Assembly (NCBI GenBank): GCA_964487795.1
Contig: CAZASI010000001.1
Span: 124,001 to 188,000, forward strand
Length of the DNA stretch: 64,000 bases
Origin: Patescibacterium sp964487795
GTDB taxonomy: Bacteria; Patescibacteriota; Patescibacteriia; Patescibacteriales; Patescibacteriaceae
Reading direction: 5' to 3'
Position 1 is the stretch's first letter; each line of letters begins with the position of its first letter. The notes beneath the pieces were generated by a model, which worked only from the letters and a program-made list of their open reading frames with translations, made no database searches and was not told the DNA's origin. This document shows, piece after piece, positions 41,271 to 50,179 of the stretch. Position numbers and translations under genes: made by a program.

Positions 41271-43238
41271 TTAACCTACCTTTTTAATAATCTCTTTCTC
41301 TTCATAGCAAAGTAAGATATCACCAACTTCAATCAACGGCTTACCTTCAAAACGAAGTCCGCATTCCTGATTAACTTCTACGCTCTGCACATCTTGTTTT
41401 CCGCTTTGCAAGCCGGCCATTTTTCCGCTAATAATTATTTCATCGCCGCGTTTCGCTTCAAGCATTGTTCCCGCTTTTAATTCGCCGTCCAATACTTTAC
41501 CGCCAAGAATCTGCACTTTTGCTTCGGTACGAAAAATTGCCAACACTTTTAAGCGACCCAAATCAACTCGTTCGATTTCCGGTTTAACTAAATCTTGAAT
41601 CTTTAATTTAACTTCATTAATCAAATCATAAATAATGCGGTGTACCGACACCGTAACTTTCTTATCGCGTGCTAATTCCTCGGCGCTTGGCGTTAATTTA
41701 ACGTTAAAGCCTAAAATCATCGCTTGGTTTGTTTCAGCGCGTAAAATATCGCCCTCAGAAATATTCCCCAAACCTTTAGAAATAATTTTTACCTTTACGC
41801 CCTGACTGTCAATTTTAGATAAAGAGTTTTCAATCGCTTCACCGGAACCGAGCGTATCACTTTTAATAATTAAAGTAATAGATGGACCGCTTTCTTCATT
41901 CTCATCACTGGCTAAGACGTTAATAGTCGGAGCATTCAAGGAATGAGATTTCTGTTTTACTTTTTCGCCTTCCTTAACTTCCAAAACATCTCCGACTTCA
42001 GGCACAAATTTCAAACCGTTTAATTTTGTCGGCGTGCCGGGTAAGGCTTCGTTGATAATCGCACCAGTGTGATCTTTAAGTGAGCGAACACGACCGCAGG
42101 CAATGCCATTAAAACTGATCGGATCACCGACGCGCAAAGTTCCGTTTTGGACGAGTACTGTAGCAATCGGTCCTTCACCTTTATCAAGACGAGATTCAAT
42201 AATCGTTCCCATAGCAGGCACAGACGGATCCGCCTTTAAGGTATCGGCGGCAACTTCCGTAACAAGTAAAATCATATCAAGTAATTTATCAACGCCTTCA
42301 CCGCTTTTAGCGGACAGAGGAACGCAAATTGCTTTTCCGCCCCAATCCTCAGGAGTGATATTTAATTGAGTAGAAAGTTCTTGTTTTACTTTTTCCAAAT
42401 TCGCTTCTGGTTTATCAATTTTATTTATTGCAACAATAAACGGTAATTTTGCCGCTTCAATAATACGATAAGCTTCTACGGTCTGCGGTTTAACACCGTC
42501 ATCAGCCGCAACAACAAGAATAGCAACGTCGGCAACTTTGGCGCCGCGATTTCTCATGGCGGTAAAAGCTTCGTGTCCGGGAGTATCAATAAATGTTAAA
42601 GCTTTTTCGTTATGGACAATCTGATAGGCGCCGATGTGCTGCGTAATGCCGCCGGCTTCAGTCGCAATAACGTTGGCATGACGAATAGTATCTAGTAATT
42701 TTGTTTTACCGTGATCAACGTGACCCATGATAACAATAACCGGAGGACGATTGCTTAGTTCAGAACCTTTTTCATTTGATTCAATAGAAGCTTTAATTTT
42801 ATCTTGTGCTGAATCTTCGTTTGCTTCTACACTCGTCTCTTCTCCGAGGGTTACAGTAACGCCAAGATCAGCGCCAATAATCGCCGCGGTTTCAAAATCG
42901 ATTTTTTCATTGAGTGAACTGAAGATATTATTCTTCATTAATTCACCTAACAATTTATTTAAAGGTAATTTCAAAAGTCCAGCAAAATCTTTAACTGAAA
43001 TAAACTGAGGGATCGTTACTTTATCAACGGCCGGTTTAATAACAACTTCAACTTTCTGAGAAGTTACTTCTTTAGGCAAACGACGGGACAAGACGTTCCA
43101 GTTACGGATGATTTTATTAGCGGTAAAGTTATCAATCTTAATTGCCTTTTTTCCAATATCAAAACCAAGGCGAGGCAAGTGCTCGCGTAAGTCGTTCGGA
43201 TTAATTTTTAGAACACGTGCCAGTTCTGAGATATTCAT
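41271..43238 (-). CDS. infB: Translation initiation factor IF-2, short form
   Basis: 655 aa. The GTPase domain has GHVDHGKT, DTPGHEAFTAM and NKID; four domains follow to the C-terminal fMet-tRNA-binding region. The N terminus is short, with one IF2_N-like helical module and no long charged linker. IF-2 delivers initiator tRNA, which fits a genome with leaderless messages. It is the first gene of a six-gene operon. Confidence 0.97.
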   Translation of the reverse strand: MNISELARVLKINPNDLREHLPRLGFDIGKKAIKIDNFTANKIIRNWNVLSRRLPKEVTSQKVEVVIKPAVDKVTIPQFISVKDFAGLLKLPLNKLLGELMKNNIFSSLNEKIDFETAAIIGADLGVTVTLGEETSVEANEDSAQDKIKASIESNEKGSELSNRPPVIVIMGHVDHGKTKLLDTIRHANVIATEAGGITQHIGAYQIVHNEKALTFIDTPGHEAFTAMRNRGAKVADVAILVVAADDGVKPQTVEAYRIIEAAKLPFIVAINKIDKPEANLEKVKQELSTQLNITPEDWGGKAICVPLSAKSGEGVDKLLDMILLVTEVAADTLKADPSVPAMGTIIESRLDKGEGPIATVLVQNGTLRVGDPISFNGIACGRVRSLKDHTGAIINEALPGTPTKLNGLKFVPEVGDVLEVKEGEKVKQKSHSLNAPTINVLASDENEESGPSITLIIKSDTLGSGEAIENSLSKIDSQGVKVKIISKGLGNISEGDILRAETNQAMILGFNVKLTPSAEELARDKKVTVSVHRIIYDLINEVKLKIQDLVKPEIERVDLGRLKVLAIFRTEAKVQILGGKVLDGELKAGTMLEAKRGDEIIISGKMAGLQSGKQDVQSVEVNQECGLRFEGKPLIEVGDILLCYEEKEIIKKVG

Positions 43239-43250
43239 AAAAGTTCTTTA

Positions 43251-43279
43251 AAATTACAATAATTTTAGAGAAAAGTCAA
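43251..43279 (-). promoter_or_regulatory. infB operon promoter
   Basis: Minus strand TTGACT (43274-43279), 17 bp, TAATTT (43251-43256); 12 bp to the ATG at 43238. Confidence 0.65.
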
Positions 43280-43302
43280 GATTCCTATGAACCAATATAC
43301 TA

Positions 43303-43331
43303 TTGACAATAATCAATTTTCATGATTAAAT
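43303..43331 (+). promoter_or_regulatory. Promoter of the 43372 gene
   Basis: TTGACA (43303-43308), 17 bp, TTAAAT (43326-43331), leader about 35 nt. Divergent from the infB promoter. Confidence 0.6.
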
Positions 43332-43371
43332 CATAAATTAAAAGTTCATTACAAAATTAAATAATATAACA

Positions 43372-43833
43372 ATGACTGAAGAAAATTTTTCTGACAGTTT
43401 TCCCTCCCATCCGTACAGAACGATGGCGAGCTGGTTCATAATTCCACTCTTCATAGCATCAATTTACTTTTTTTATCTCGTACATACAAAAATAAGTATT
43501 CTAGCAATTTCCGGTCTAATTATATCCATGGACTTATGTGTTGGATCGGTTGTTGTATGGGCCATGGCTGAACCAATTCAAAAGCTTATTGAATTTAAAA
43601 GATTTGCCGCACTTATTAATATGGGCTTCGGACTTGTGGGCATATCATGTTTTCTCTTTGGCTTTGCTTGTTCCTCATCAGGGTCCGAACAAACAAATAT
43701 TTTCTCTACAATACTCTGTATAGTCGGCTCTATACTCTGGGTATTTACACTTTGGTTAAAAGATAAAAAACCACATTATAATATTGATAAGCAAATTGCA
43801 ATCTATAAAATAGAAAACTCCGGCTATCAATAA
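43372..43833 (+). CDS. Four-helix membrane protein
   Basis: 153 aa with hydrophobic helices at about 21-39, 43-66, 80-105 and 113-130. No family recognised. It is a lone plus-strand gene between two minus-strand blocks, with its own promoter and a perfect terminator, so it looks accessory. No Shine-Dalgarno is apparent. Confidence 0.6.
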   Translation: MTEENFSDSFPSHPYRTMASWFIIPLFIASIYFFYLVHTKISILAISGLIISMDLCVGSVVVWAMAEPIQKLIEFKRFAALINMGFGLVGISCFLFGFACSSSGSEQTNIFSTILCIVGSILWVFTLWLKDKKPHYNIDKQIAIYKIENSGYQ

Positions 43834-43901
43834 AGCTATTATGAAATTTCTTCACGCTTTACCGGATGAAACAATGGTCATTTTATATTGGACTTAAAAC
43901 C

Positions 43902-43935
43902 AAAAAGGATTGTTACTTGTAACAATCCTTTTTTA
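43902..43935. terminator. Strong bidirectional terminator
   Basis: AAAAAGGATTGTTAC and GTAACAATCCTTTTT form a perfect 15-bp stem around TT, between convergent genes at 43372 and 43955. Confidence 0.88.
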
Positions 43936-43954
43936 ATACTCTTTTTATATGTCG

Positions 43955-44164
43955 TTAAGCTTTCAAATCTTTTTTCCAAACTACATTTTGATCAATTCTA
44001 TTTAACCACGCCTCGTGATAATCTAATCTCTGAACTATTCTAAATTCAAGCGCATCAATCTTCATCACAAGTCTATCCTCGAGATCATCGATTCTTTTAT
44101 CGATTTTTTCAGAAAAAATATTCAGCGCTTCAAGAATCTCCATATTTGTTGGCTCGTTAATCAT
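43955..44164 (-). CDS. Small coiled-coil hypothetical protein
   Basis: 69 aa from the ATG at 44164; earlier in-frame starts reach 44233 and cannot be excluded. The sequence is a charged amphipathic helix (EALNIFSEKIDKRIDDLEDRLVMKIDALE) ending in WLNRIDQNVVWKKDLKA, which suggests an oligomeric coiled coil. No family recognised. It lies after queA on the same strand. Confidence 0.5.
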   Translation of the reverse strand: MINEPTNMEILEALNIFSEKIDKRIDDLEDRLVMKIDALEFRIVQRLDYHEAWLNRIDQNVVWKKDLKA

Positions 44165-44257
44165 AACCCTCAAAATTGAATAATAAAGAGAGGGTAAGAC
44201 CTTAAATATACCAAAGTTTTTTAGGCGCTTCAAGGCCTAAAATTTTATCTTATATTA

Positions 44258-45295
44258 CTACAATATCAACATCGCATCACCGTAACTGTAAAAACGATAA
44301 TTGTTTTTAATTGCGTGATGATACGCTTTAAACATTTTTTCTCTGCCCATCAAAGACGCAACTAACAATAAGAGGGACGATTCCGGCAGATGAAAATTCG
44401 TTATCAATCCGTCGATAATCTTAAACTTGAATGGCGGATAAATAAAAATATTTGTCCAACCTTGATATCCGTTTCGCTTGGCATTCTTATGTCGAATCGC
44501 ACTCTCTAGCGCGCGCACTGAAGTTGTACCAACAGCAATAACCTTATTCTTATTCTTTTTTGTCAAAGCAATTTGATCAAATACTTTTCTCTCAACTTCA
44601 ATCCACTCCGGATGCATGACATGGTCTTTTATATTTGCAGTCTTGATAGGTCTAAAAGTTCCAAGTCCAACATGCAAGGTAATATAGGCAATTTTAACTT
44701 TTTTCTTTTTTAACTCGCTAAGCAATCGCGGCGTAAAATGCAGTCCAGCAGTAGGCGCGGCGACGGACCCGTTTTCCTTATCATCCGCGTAAATCGTTTG
44801 ATAATGTTCGGCGTCCTTTCTTTTACCTTCTGATTTAATATAGGGCGGCAAAGGAATCTGTCCAAAACGTTGCAAACGCGTAAAAAAAGTCTTTCCCGAA
44901 CAATTAAAACGCAGCTGCATAAAACCGTCTTGTTTTTGGAGCACGACCGCCTTAAACGACGGACTGAAAATGATCTCATCACCCGTCTTTAATTTGGAAC
45001 TTGTGCCAATCGCTTCCCAAATTTCATTTTCAGTTTCAAAACGATGTGACAATAATACTTCCACCTTGCCGCCAGTTTTTTTATTACCAATAAGGCGCGC
45101 CGGAATAACTTTGGAATTATTTACAACAAGAAGGTCGCCGGGTTGAAGATATTCAATTAAATCGCTAAATATCTTATCTTCAATATTATTCTTATTTTTA
45201 CGCGTAACTAAAAGCCGCGCTCTATCGCGCGGTTTAGCCGGCGATTGCGCAATCTGATCCGGCGGAAGATGATAATGATAATCACTTAGTTTCAT
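44258..45295 (-). CDS. queA: tRNA preQ1(34) S-adenosylmethionine ribosyltransferase-isomerase
   Basis: 345 aa. The N-terminal YHLPPDQIAQSPAKPRDRARLLV, then SVAAPTAGLHFTPRLL, HVGLGTFRPI and FHLPESSLLLLVASLMG blocks identify QueA. It transfers ribose from S-adenosylmethionine to preQ1 at tRNA position 34, making epoxyqueuosine. The start overlaps the upstream PH-domain gene by 4 bp. Confidence 0.97.
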   Translation of the reverse strand: MKLSDYHYHLPPDQIAQSPAKPRDRARLLVTRKNKNNIEDKIFSDLIEYLQPGDLLVVNNSKVIPARLIGNKKTGGKVEVLLSHRFETENEIWEAIGTSSKLKTGDEIIFSPSFKAVVLQKQDGFMQLRFNCSGKTFFTRLQRFGQIPLPPYIKSEGKRKDAEHYQTIYADDKENGSVAAPTAGLHFTPRLLSELKKKKVKIAYITLHVGLGTFRPIKTANIKDHVMHPEWIEVERKVFDQIALTKKNKNKVIAVGTTSVRALESAIRHKNAKRNGYQGWTNIFIYPPFKFKIIDGLITNFHLPESSLLLLVASLMGREKMFKAYHHAIKNNYRFYSYGDAMLIL

Positions 45296-45837
45296 GCGCT
45301 ATGTTGTTCAGTATCTTTACGCTCATGCGTTAATCGCATCAGCATATCGCGGATATGTTCAGGATTGGCGACTTCTTCAAAAAATAACTTACTATTTTCC
45401 GAAGCGGTTTGCACGATAACATTGCCAAAATGTAATACTGTTGGCAAAAAGCCGGCGGATTCACTTGAAACATCTTGAATACGATTTAAACGCACCTCCG
45501 AAATTGAACGGGAGAAAAAACCTTTCTGTCGGATATCAATAATACGCTGGTCGGTGATAATCCATACGTCCAAAAAATAATCGATCAAGGAAAAGAAGAA
45601 TAAAAGCCAAATGAAAAACACATACGCACTCGCCGCAATAACCACAGCCGGCCAAATCCACTCTTGTTCAGACAGTACCGGAAAAAGAATGTTAATCATG
45701 ATTAAAACGATAATAGGCAAAGCTAATAAAAGGAAAAAGAAAAGCACGCGCTTAACGGCGATAAATGCATCGCGATGAATAACGCTGATAACTTTTTCTC
45801 CGGCCAAGGGTCCTGCTAATCGATATACGGAAAGCAT
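45292..45837 (-). CDS. Membrane protein with a bacterial PH domain
   Basis: 181 aa from the ATG at 45837. Two transmembrane helices (about 30-55 and 65-92) are followed by DYFLDVWIITDQRIIDIRQKGFFSRSISEVRLNRIQDVS, the signature of the bacterial PH-like (YdbS/YdbT) domain. Function unknown. It overlaps queA by 4 bp. Confidence 0.82.
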   Translation of the reverse strand: MLSVYRLAGPLAGEKVISVIHRDAFIAVKRVLFFFLLLALPIIVLIMINILFPVLSEQEWIWPAVVIAASAYVFFIWLLFFFSLIDYFLDVWIITDQRIIDIRQKGFFSRSISEVRLNRIQDVSSESAGFLPTVLHFGNVIVQTASENSKLFFEEVANPEHIRDMLMRLTHERKDTEQHSA

Positions 45838-45841
45838 AAAT

Positions 45842-46117
45842 TTATTTAAACAAATTATTTGTTGAACCGAGATTATCAAACACGGTGATATTATCAAAAA
45901 TAACTATTTCTGTGTCCCAATCAATCGGCGACATATATAAGTATGACAATGATCCGATCATAAGCACTCCGACTAAATAAATCAATCCAACAAAAAATGT
46001 TCCAAACATACGACCGCCAAAACGGATTAAATGATAGAAGCCAACCATGCTCAAAATAAACCAAACCAGAAGGAAGGCAAGATATATATAGAGAAAAATA
46101 TTGAGAGTGAAAGTCAT
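45842..46117 (-). CDS. Small membrane protein
   Basis: 91 aa from the ATG at 46117, just after the ruvB stop at 46119. Two hydrophobic helices (about 5-27 and 38-60), then a polar, acidic end (DWDTEIVIFDNITVFDN). No family recognised. It is 4 bp from the PH-domain gene. Confidence 0.6.
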   Translation of the reverse strand: MTFTLNIFLYIYLAFLLVWFILSMVGFYHLIRFGGRMFGTFFVGLIYLVGVLMIGSLSYLYMSPIDWDTEIVIFDNITVFDNLGSTNNLFK

Positions 46118-46118
46118 A

Positions 46119-47123
46119 TTATGAAATGACGCGCGTGCGTCCAAGATGTTTATAGGCTTGGTCTGTCGCCAATCTTCCGCGATTGGTTCGATCTAAAAAT
46201 CCCATTTGCAGTAAATACGGTTCATACACTTCTTCGATGGTTGCGAGATCTTCTCCGCTCGCCGCCGCTATCGTAGAAATACCGACCGGTCCTCCGTTAA
46301 ATTTATCAATAATAATTTCTAGAATCTTTCTATCAACACGATCAAGTCCGTGTTCATCAATTTCTAACAGTTCTAGAGCAAGCTGACATAACTCGGGAGT
46401 CAGTTTCCCATCGCTCTTCACTTCTGAATAATCTCTTACGCGGCGCAGTAAACGATTAGCAAGACGCGGCGTTCGTCGCGCGCGTTCGGCAATCGCTCGT
46501 ACGGAGTGCTCATCAGCTTCTATATTAAGGATGCCGGAACTGCGTCTAATAATTTTTTCAAGATCGTCGAGCGTATAAAAATCCAAATGATGCGTTACAC
46601 CGAAACGATCACGAAGTGGCGAAGACAATAAACTTACCCGAGTCGTCGCTCCTATAATTGTAAACCTCGGCAAATCAATACGCAACATTTTGGCGGACGG
46701 TCCTTTGCCAATAACAATATCAAGGCCAAAATCCTCCATTGCCGGATACAATACTTCTTCAACCGTACGAGGCAAACGATGTATTTCATCAATAAATAAA
46801 ATATCTCCCGGATTCAAATTACTTAAAATCGCCGCCAAATCTCCCGGTTTTTCCAAAGCCGGCCCTGAAGTAATGCGCAGATTCGCGCCTAACTCTCGCG
46901 CAATAACGTGTGCCAAAGTTGTTTTACCAAGTCCGGGAGCGCCGTAGAGTAGGACGTGATCTACTGCTTCTTGTCGTTTGGCTGCCGCATCAATCAAAAT
47001 AGACAAATTAGCTTTGACATTTTCTTGTCCAATATATTCATTCAAAGTTTGCGGACGAAGTGTTGCTTCGGCCGCATCTTCTGAACGCGGATCAATAGTT
47101 TGCGGATCGACCAGACGATTCAT
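46119..47123 (-). CDS. ruvB: Holliday junction helicase RuvB
   Basis: 334 aa AAA+ motor. LRPQTLNEYIGQENVK at the N terminus, Walker A GAPGLGKTTLAHVIA, Walker B LFIDEIHR, and GPVGISTIAAASGED in the C-terminal winged helix are present. It drives branch migration with RuvA. It lies 1 bp after the hydrolase-like gene. Confidence 0.97.
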   Translation of the reverse strand: MNRLVDPQTIDPRSEDAAEATLRPQTLNEYIGQENVKANLSILIDAAAKRQEAVDHVLLYGAPGLGKTTLAHVIARELGANLRITSGPALEKPGDLAAILSNLNPGDILFIDEIHRLPRTVEEVLYPAMEDFGLDIVIGKGPSAKMLRIDLPRFTIIGATTRVSLLSSPLRDRFGVTHHLDFYTLDDLEKIIRRSSGILNIEADEHSVRAIAERARRTPRLANRLLRRVRDYSEVKSDGKLTPELCQLALELLEIDEHGLDRVDRKILEIIIDKFNGGPVGISTIAAASGEDLATIEEVYEPYLLQMGFLDRTNRGRLATDQAYKHLGRTRVIS

Positions 47124-47124
47124 A

Positions 47125-47595
47125 CTAGTTAAAATAAAATACTATATATAAGAAGATGATGACAAGGTAATTAAAGACCATAAACCATTTATTTGACCAA
47201 CCAATTCCGGAAAAATGAAATTCTGATACGGGCCATAAAATTTTAGTAGGAAATGATCGGCGACTGTGAGTAAAAATATCCAGTAAAATATGAAAACCCC
47301 AACCGCAAAACGCAATCGCCACCATATGCCAACCCGCCGCCCACATAATTAAAAATACTGCTAACCAAATTACCAAGCTATGACAGGCTGCATACAGTTT
47401 TAACACATACGGAGGGAAAAGCGTAATCGGCGGTTTTTTAAAAAATAAAATCTTACGCAAAAAAACTGAATTAAACATGCTGCCGAAACTTACTAAATCC
47501 GGCAATACACCAAAAGCTGTCGCTAATAAACGCTGCTCGGTCGGAGCATCTTTAAAAACTAAATTGGTTAAGAGAGCGTGCGAAATAATATCCAT
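47125..47595 (-). CDS. YdjM/DUF457-like membrane hydrolase
   Basis: 156 aa. SHAL at the N terminus, LPDL, a CHS in the third helix, and HILLDIFTH give the His/Asp pattern of the LexA-regulated membrane-bound metal-dependent hydrolase family (YdjM). Four membrane helices. Substrate unknown. It lies between dnaQ-like and ruvB genes. Confidence 0.75.
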   Translation of the reverse strand: MDIISHALLTNLVFKDAPTEQRLLATAFGVLPDLVSFGSMFNSVFLRKILFFKKPPITLFPPYVLKLYAACHSLVIWLAVFLIMWAAGWHMVAIAFCGWGFHILLDIFTHSRRSFPTKILWPVSEFHFSGIGWSNKWFMVFNYLVIIFLYIVFYFN

Positions 47596-47603
47596 ACGAA
47601 TTA

Positions 47604-48374
47604 CTACTTTTTCTGTTCATTAATAAACAATCTCACAACGTCTTTAGTATCATCGGCAAAATCCGCTTGCAGAATCCAACGTAAGAAAGTTGGATCAGTT
47701 TGTCCGACTGAAGCAATAGTTCTGCCTTTAAACTTTGAGAAGTTAAAAAATACTTCTCCTTCTTGTCTATAGAATTTTCCCTCAGCATCAATATAATCGC
47801 GACATACTTCTTCATGAATTCGTTTCACTTCATCAAATCCGTAACGCTTGATCTGTTCTTCGATAATTTCCGCTGTTACTAACACATCGCCCAAAGCGTC
47901 ATGAGCATCCGTATGCTCTTTAGCGCAATAGAATTTATAGGCACTCGCTAAATCGCGACGTTCCATATAATGATAAATCAATTTCGCATCAAGAATATCA
48001 TCCGGTAAGTATTTAAATTCCAAACCGCATCGTCTAAACTCTTCTCTAATCATCGGCAGATCAAAACCGGAAATATTAAAGCCGCTATAATATGAATCGT
48101 TAAAAAGCGCAAAGAGTTCCTTGGATTTTTCTAAAAAAGTTGGGGCATTCGCCACGTCTGCTTCAGTAAAACCATGCACGTCTGAAGCTTCTTTCGAAAT
48201 AGGCACCGTTGGATTAATCATGACACATTCCTCAATATTCTTGCCGTCAGGATAAGCAATTTGATAGGCAATCTGGAGAATTCTGTCTTTAGTAACTGAT
48301 AAACCGGTGGTTTCAAGGTCAAAGACCACCACCGGCCTCGTAAGTCCTAATTGTTGTGCAAGATTTTGTTTCAT
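47604..48374 (-). CDS. DnaQ-like 3'-5' exonuclease
   Basis: 256 aa from the ATG at 48374, where TATAAT is exactly 6 bp upstream; the frame extends 32 codons further but through the promoter. The exonuclease core has FDLETTGL (motif I), GFNISGFDLPM (motif II) and HDALGDVL (motif III, DEDDh type). A C-terminal module (about 195-250) with FSKFKGRTIASV and DPTFLRWIL resembles the tail of exonuclease X-type proteins. It may act in repair or RNA trimming rather than as the replicase proofreader. First gene of the ruvB-queA operon. Confidence 0.88.
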   Translation of the reverse strand: MKQNLAQQLGLTRPVVVFDLETTGLSVTKDRILQIAYQIAYPDGKNIEECVMINPTVPISKEASDVHGFTEADVANAPTFLEKSKELFALFNDSYYSGFNISGFDLPMIREEFRRCGLEFKYLPDDILDAKLIYHYMERRDLASAYKFYCAKEHTDAHDALGDVLVTAEIIEEQIKRYGFDEVKRIHEEVCRDYIDAEGKFYRQEGEVFFNFSKFKGRTIASVGQTDPTFLRWILQADFADDTKDVVRLFINEQKK

Positions 48375-48380
48375 ACCTGC

Positions 48381-48409
48381 ATTATATCCTACCATCCGAT
48401 AAATTGCAC
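48381..48409 (-). promoter_or_regulatory. Promoter abutting the exonuclease start codon
   Basis: Minus strand GTGCAA (48404-48409), 17 bp, TATAAT (48381-48386), then 6 bp to ATG. Confidence 0.65.
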
Positions 48410-48662
48410 GGCGAATTTTAGGCGTCTTGCCAAGCCCGAAACAGCGTGATAGCATACAGATATCTTTCAATACATTAATTTATCACTAATTCAGCCGTCC
48501 GGACTCTATTGAGGAAAAACTATTTTTTATGACTAATGTTAGCAAAAGATCACTAGTTTTGTCAGTTTTAAAGGCATTTATTGATCCGACTCTCAGCCGG
48601 CTTATTTAAGCTGAGCGCGCCTAACTAAGTTTTTTCTCATTTGTTCGACGGCATCAACCTAT
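48410..48662. other. Intergenic region upstream of rny
   Basis: Divergent gap of about 250 bp. A possible rny promoter is TTGATC, 16 bp, TATTTA near 48580-48607. CTCAGC and GCTGAG form a loose hairpin at 48592-48616. A 26-codon frame from the ATG at 48529 has no family or clear ribosome site and is not called. Confidence 0.4.
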
Positions 48663-50177
48663 ATGCCGTATATTTTGTATGCAATTATCGCCATTATCGC
48701 CTTTGTTGGCGGTTGGTGGCTGAGAAAACAACGTGCTTTAACTCAGGTGAACAGCGCCGAGTTGCACGCTGAAAAAATCATTACTGAAACAAAGAGTAAG
48801 GAGAAGCAAATTGTCTTAGAAGCTCAAGATAAAGCGCTTAAAATTATTGATCAGGCTAAACTTGATGCTGAAAAGCAACGTCGCGAAGTTGCCGAAGTTC
48901 AAAAGAGACTTGAAGAGCGTGAAAATACCTTTTCACAAAAATTGCTTGAACTTCAAGACAAGCAACAGGGTTTGTATGACAAAATTTCAGAAATTGAAGA
49001 AGCCAAAGAACGAATTAAAAAAATCCGCGAGGAACAAAGCGCCGCTCTTGAAAAAGTTGCTAACTTAACTCGCGAAGAAGCTGTTGAGAAATTGTTAGAG
49101 CGCGCACAAATCGAAAGTAAGGACGCGCTTGATTCTCGCTTAAAGAAAATGGACGATGAAAGCTCCGAAGCGATTGAAGAAAAAGCTCGCGAACTTGTTT
49201 CCGGTGCAATGCAACGCATCTCTTCAAACTTTATTGCAGAACTGACAACGACAACCGTTGAATTACCGAGCGATGAAATGAAAGGCAGAATCATCGGACG
49301 CGAAGGTCGTAATATTAAAGCGATTGAACAATTGACCGGCGTTGAAATTATTGTTGATGACACACCAAACGCTATTACTGTTTCCGGTTTCTCCGCTATT
49401 AGACGTCACGTTGCTAAAAAAGCTTTAGAAGTTCTTATGAAAGATGGACGTATTCATCCAACAAAGATTGAGGATGCCGTTGAACAAGCTAAAAAAGAAC
49501 TGGCAATTGATATTAGAAAAGCTGGCGAAGAAGCGCTGTATGAATTGGGCATTACCGGCTTTGATCCAAAACTTGTGCAAATTATCGGTCGTATGAAATA
49601 CCGCACCAGTTACGGACAAAACGCTTTGAAACACTCGGTTGAAGTTTCACATTTGTGCGGCATTCTTGCCGAACAGTTGGGCGCCAATGTCAGCATCGCT
49701 AAAAAAGGCGGGTTACTCCATGATATTGGAAAAGCCGTTGACCATGAAGTAAAAGGTTCACACCCGGAAATCGGCGGACAGATTGCTCGTAAATTCGGAT
49801 TGAGTGAAGAAATTATCGCTCCGATTGAAAATCACCACGAAGATCGTCCAAAAGATTTGATTACGGTTATTGTAAAAGTAGCTGACGCTATCTCCTCTTC
49901 CCGTCCCGGCGCCCGTCACGATAGCTTTGAACAATACGTACAACGTCTTGAAGAACTTGAAAAGATTGCTACGTCATTTTCAGGCATTGAAAAAGTGTAT
50001 GCGATTCAAGCCGGACGCGAAATCAGAGTCTTTGTTGATGCTAAGGAAATTAATGATGCCAAAGCTCATGACCTTGCTCGCGACATTGCGAAAAAAATTG
50101 AAGCTGAACTTAAATATCCGGGTGAAATCAAAGTTAATCTTTTGCGCGAAACCCGCGTAATTGAATACGCCCGCTAA
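48663..50177 (+). CDS. rny: Ribonuclease Y
   Basis: 504 aa. An N-terminal transmembrane helix (2-22), a long coiled coil (30-190), a KH domain with GRIIGREGRNIKAIEQLTGVEIIVDDTP, and an HD domain with LKHSVEVSHL and LHDIGKAVDHEV. RNase Y is the membrane-bound endonuclease that starts mRNA decay in many bacteria. It is followed after 2 bp by the YmdB-like gene, the same order as in Bacillus. Confidence 0.97.
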   Translation: MPYILYAIIAIIAFVGGWWLRKQRALTQVNSAELHAEKIITETKSKEKQIVLEAQDKALKIIDQAKLDAEKQRREVAEVQKRLEERENTFSQKLLELQDKQQGLYDKISEIEEAKERIKKIREEQSAALEKVANLTREEAVEKLLERAQIESKDALDSRLKKMDDESSEAIEEKARELVSGAMQRISSNFIAELTTTTVELPSDEMKGRIIGREGRNIKAIEQLTGVEIIVDDTPNAITVSGFSAIRRHVAKKALEVLMKDGRIHPTKIEDAVEQAKKELAIDIRKAGEEALYELGITGFDPKLVQIIGRMKYRTSYGQNALKHSVEVSHLCGILAEQLGANVSIAKKGGLLHDIGKAVDHEVKGSHPEIGGQIARKFGLSEEIIAPIENHHEDRPKDLITVIVKVADAISSSRPGARHDSFEQYVQRLEELEKIATSFSGIEKVYAIQAGREIRVFVDAKEINDAKAHDLARDIAKKIEAELKYPGEIKVNLLRETRVIEYAR

Positions 50178-50179
50178 AC

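Noticed and set aside
43843..43899. 18-codon frame before the terminator at 43902
   Set aside because: Too short, no ribosome site, no family.
48529..48609. 26-codon frame upstream of rny
   Set aside because: Possible leader peptide, but spacing to the GAGG is long and nothing supports translation.
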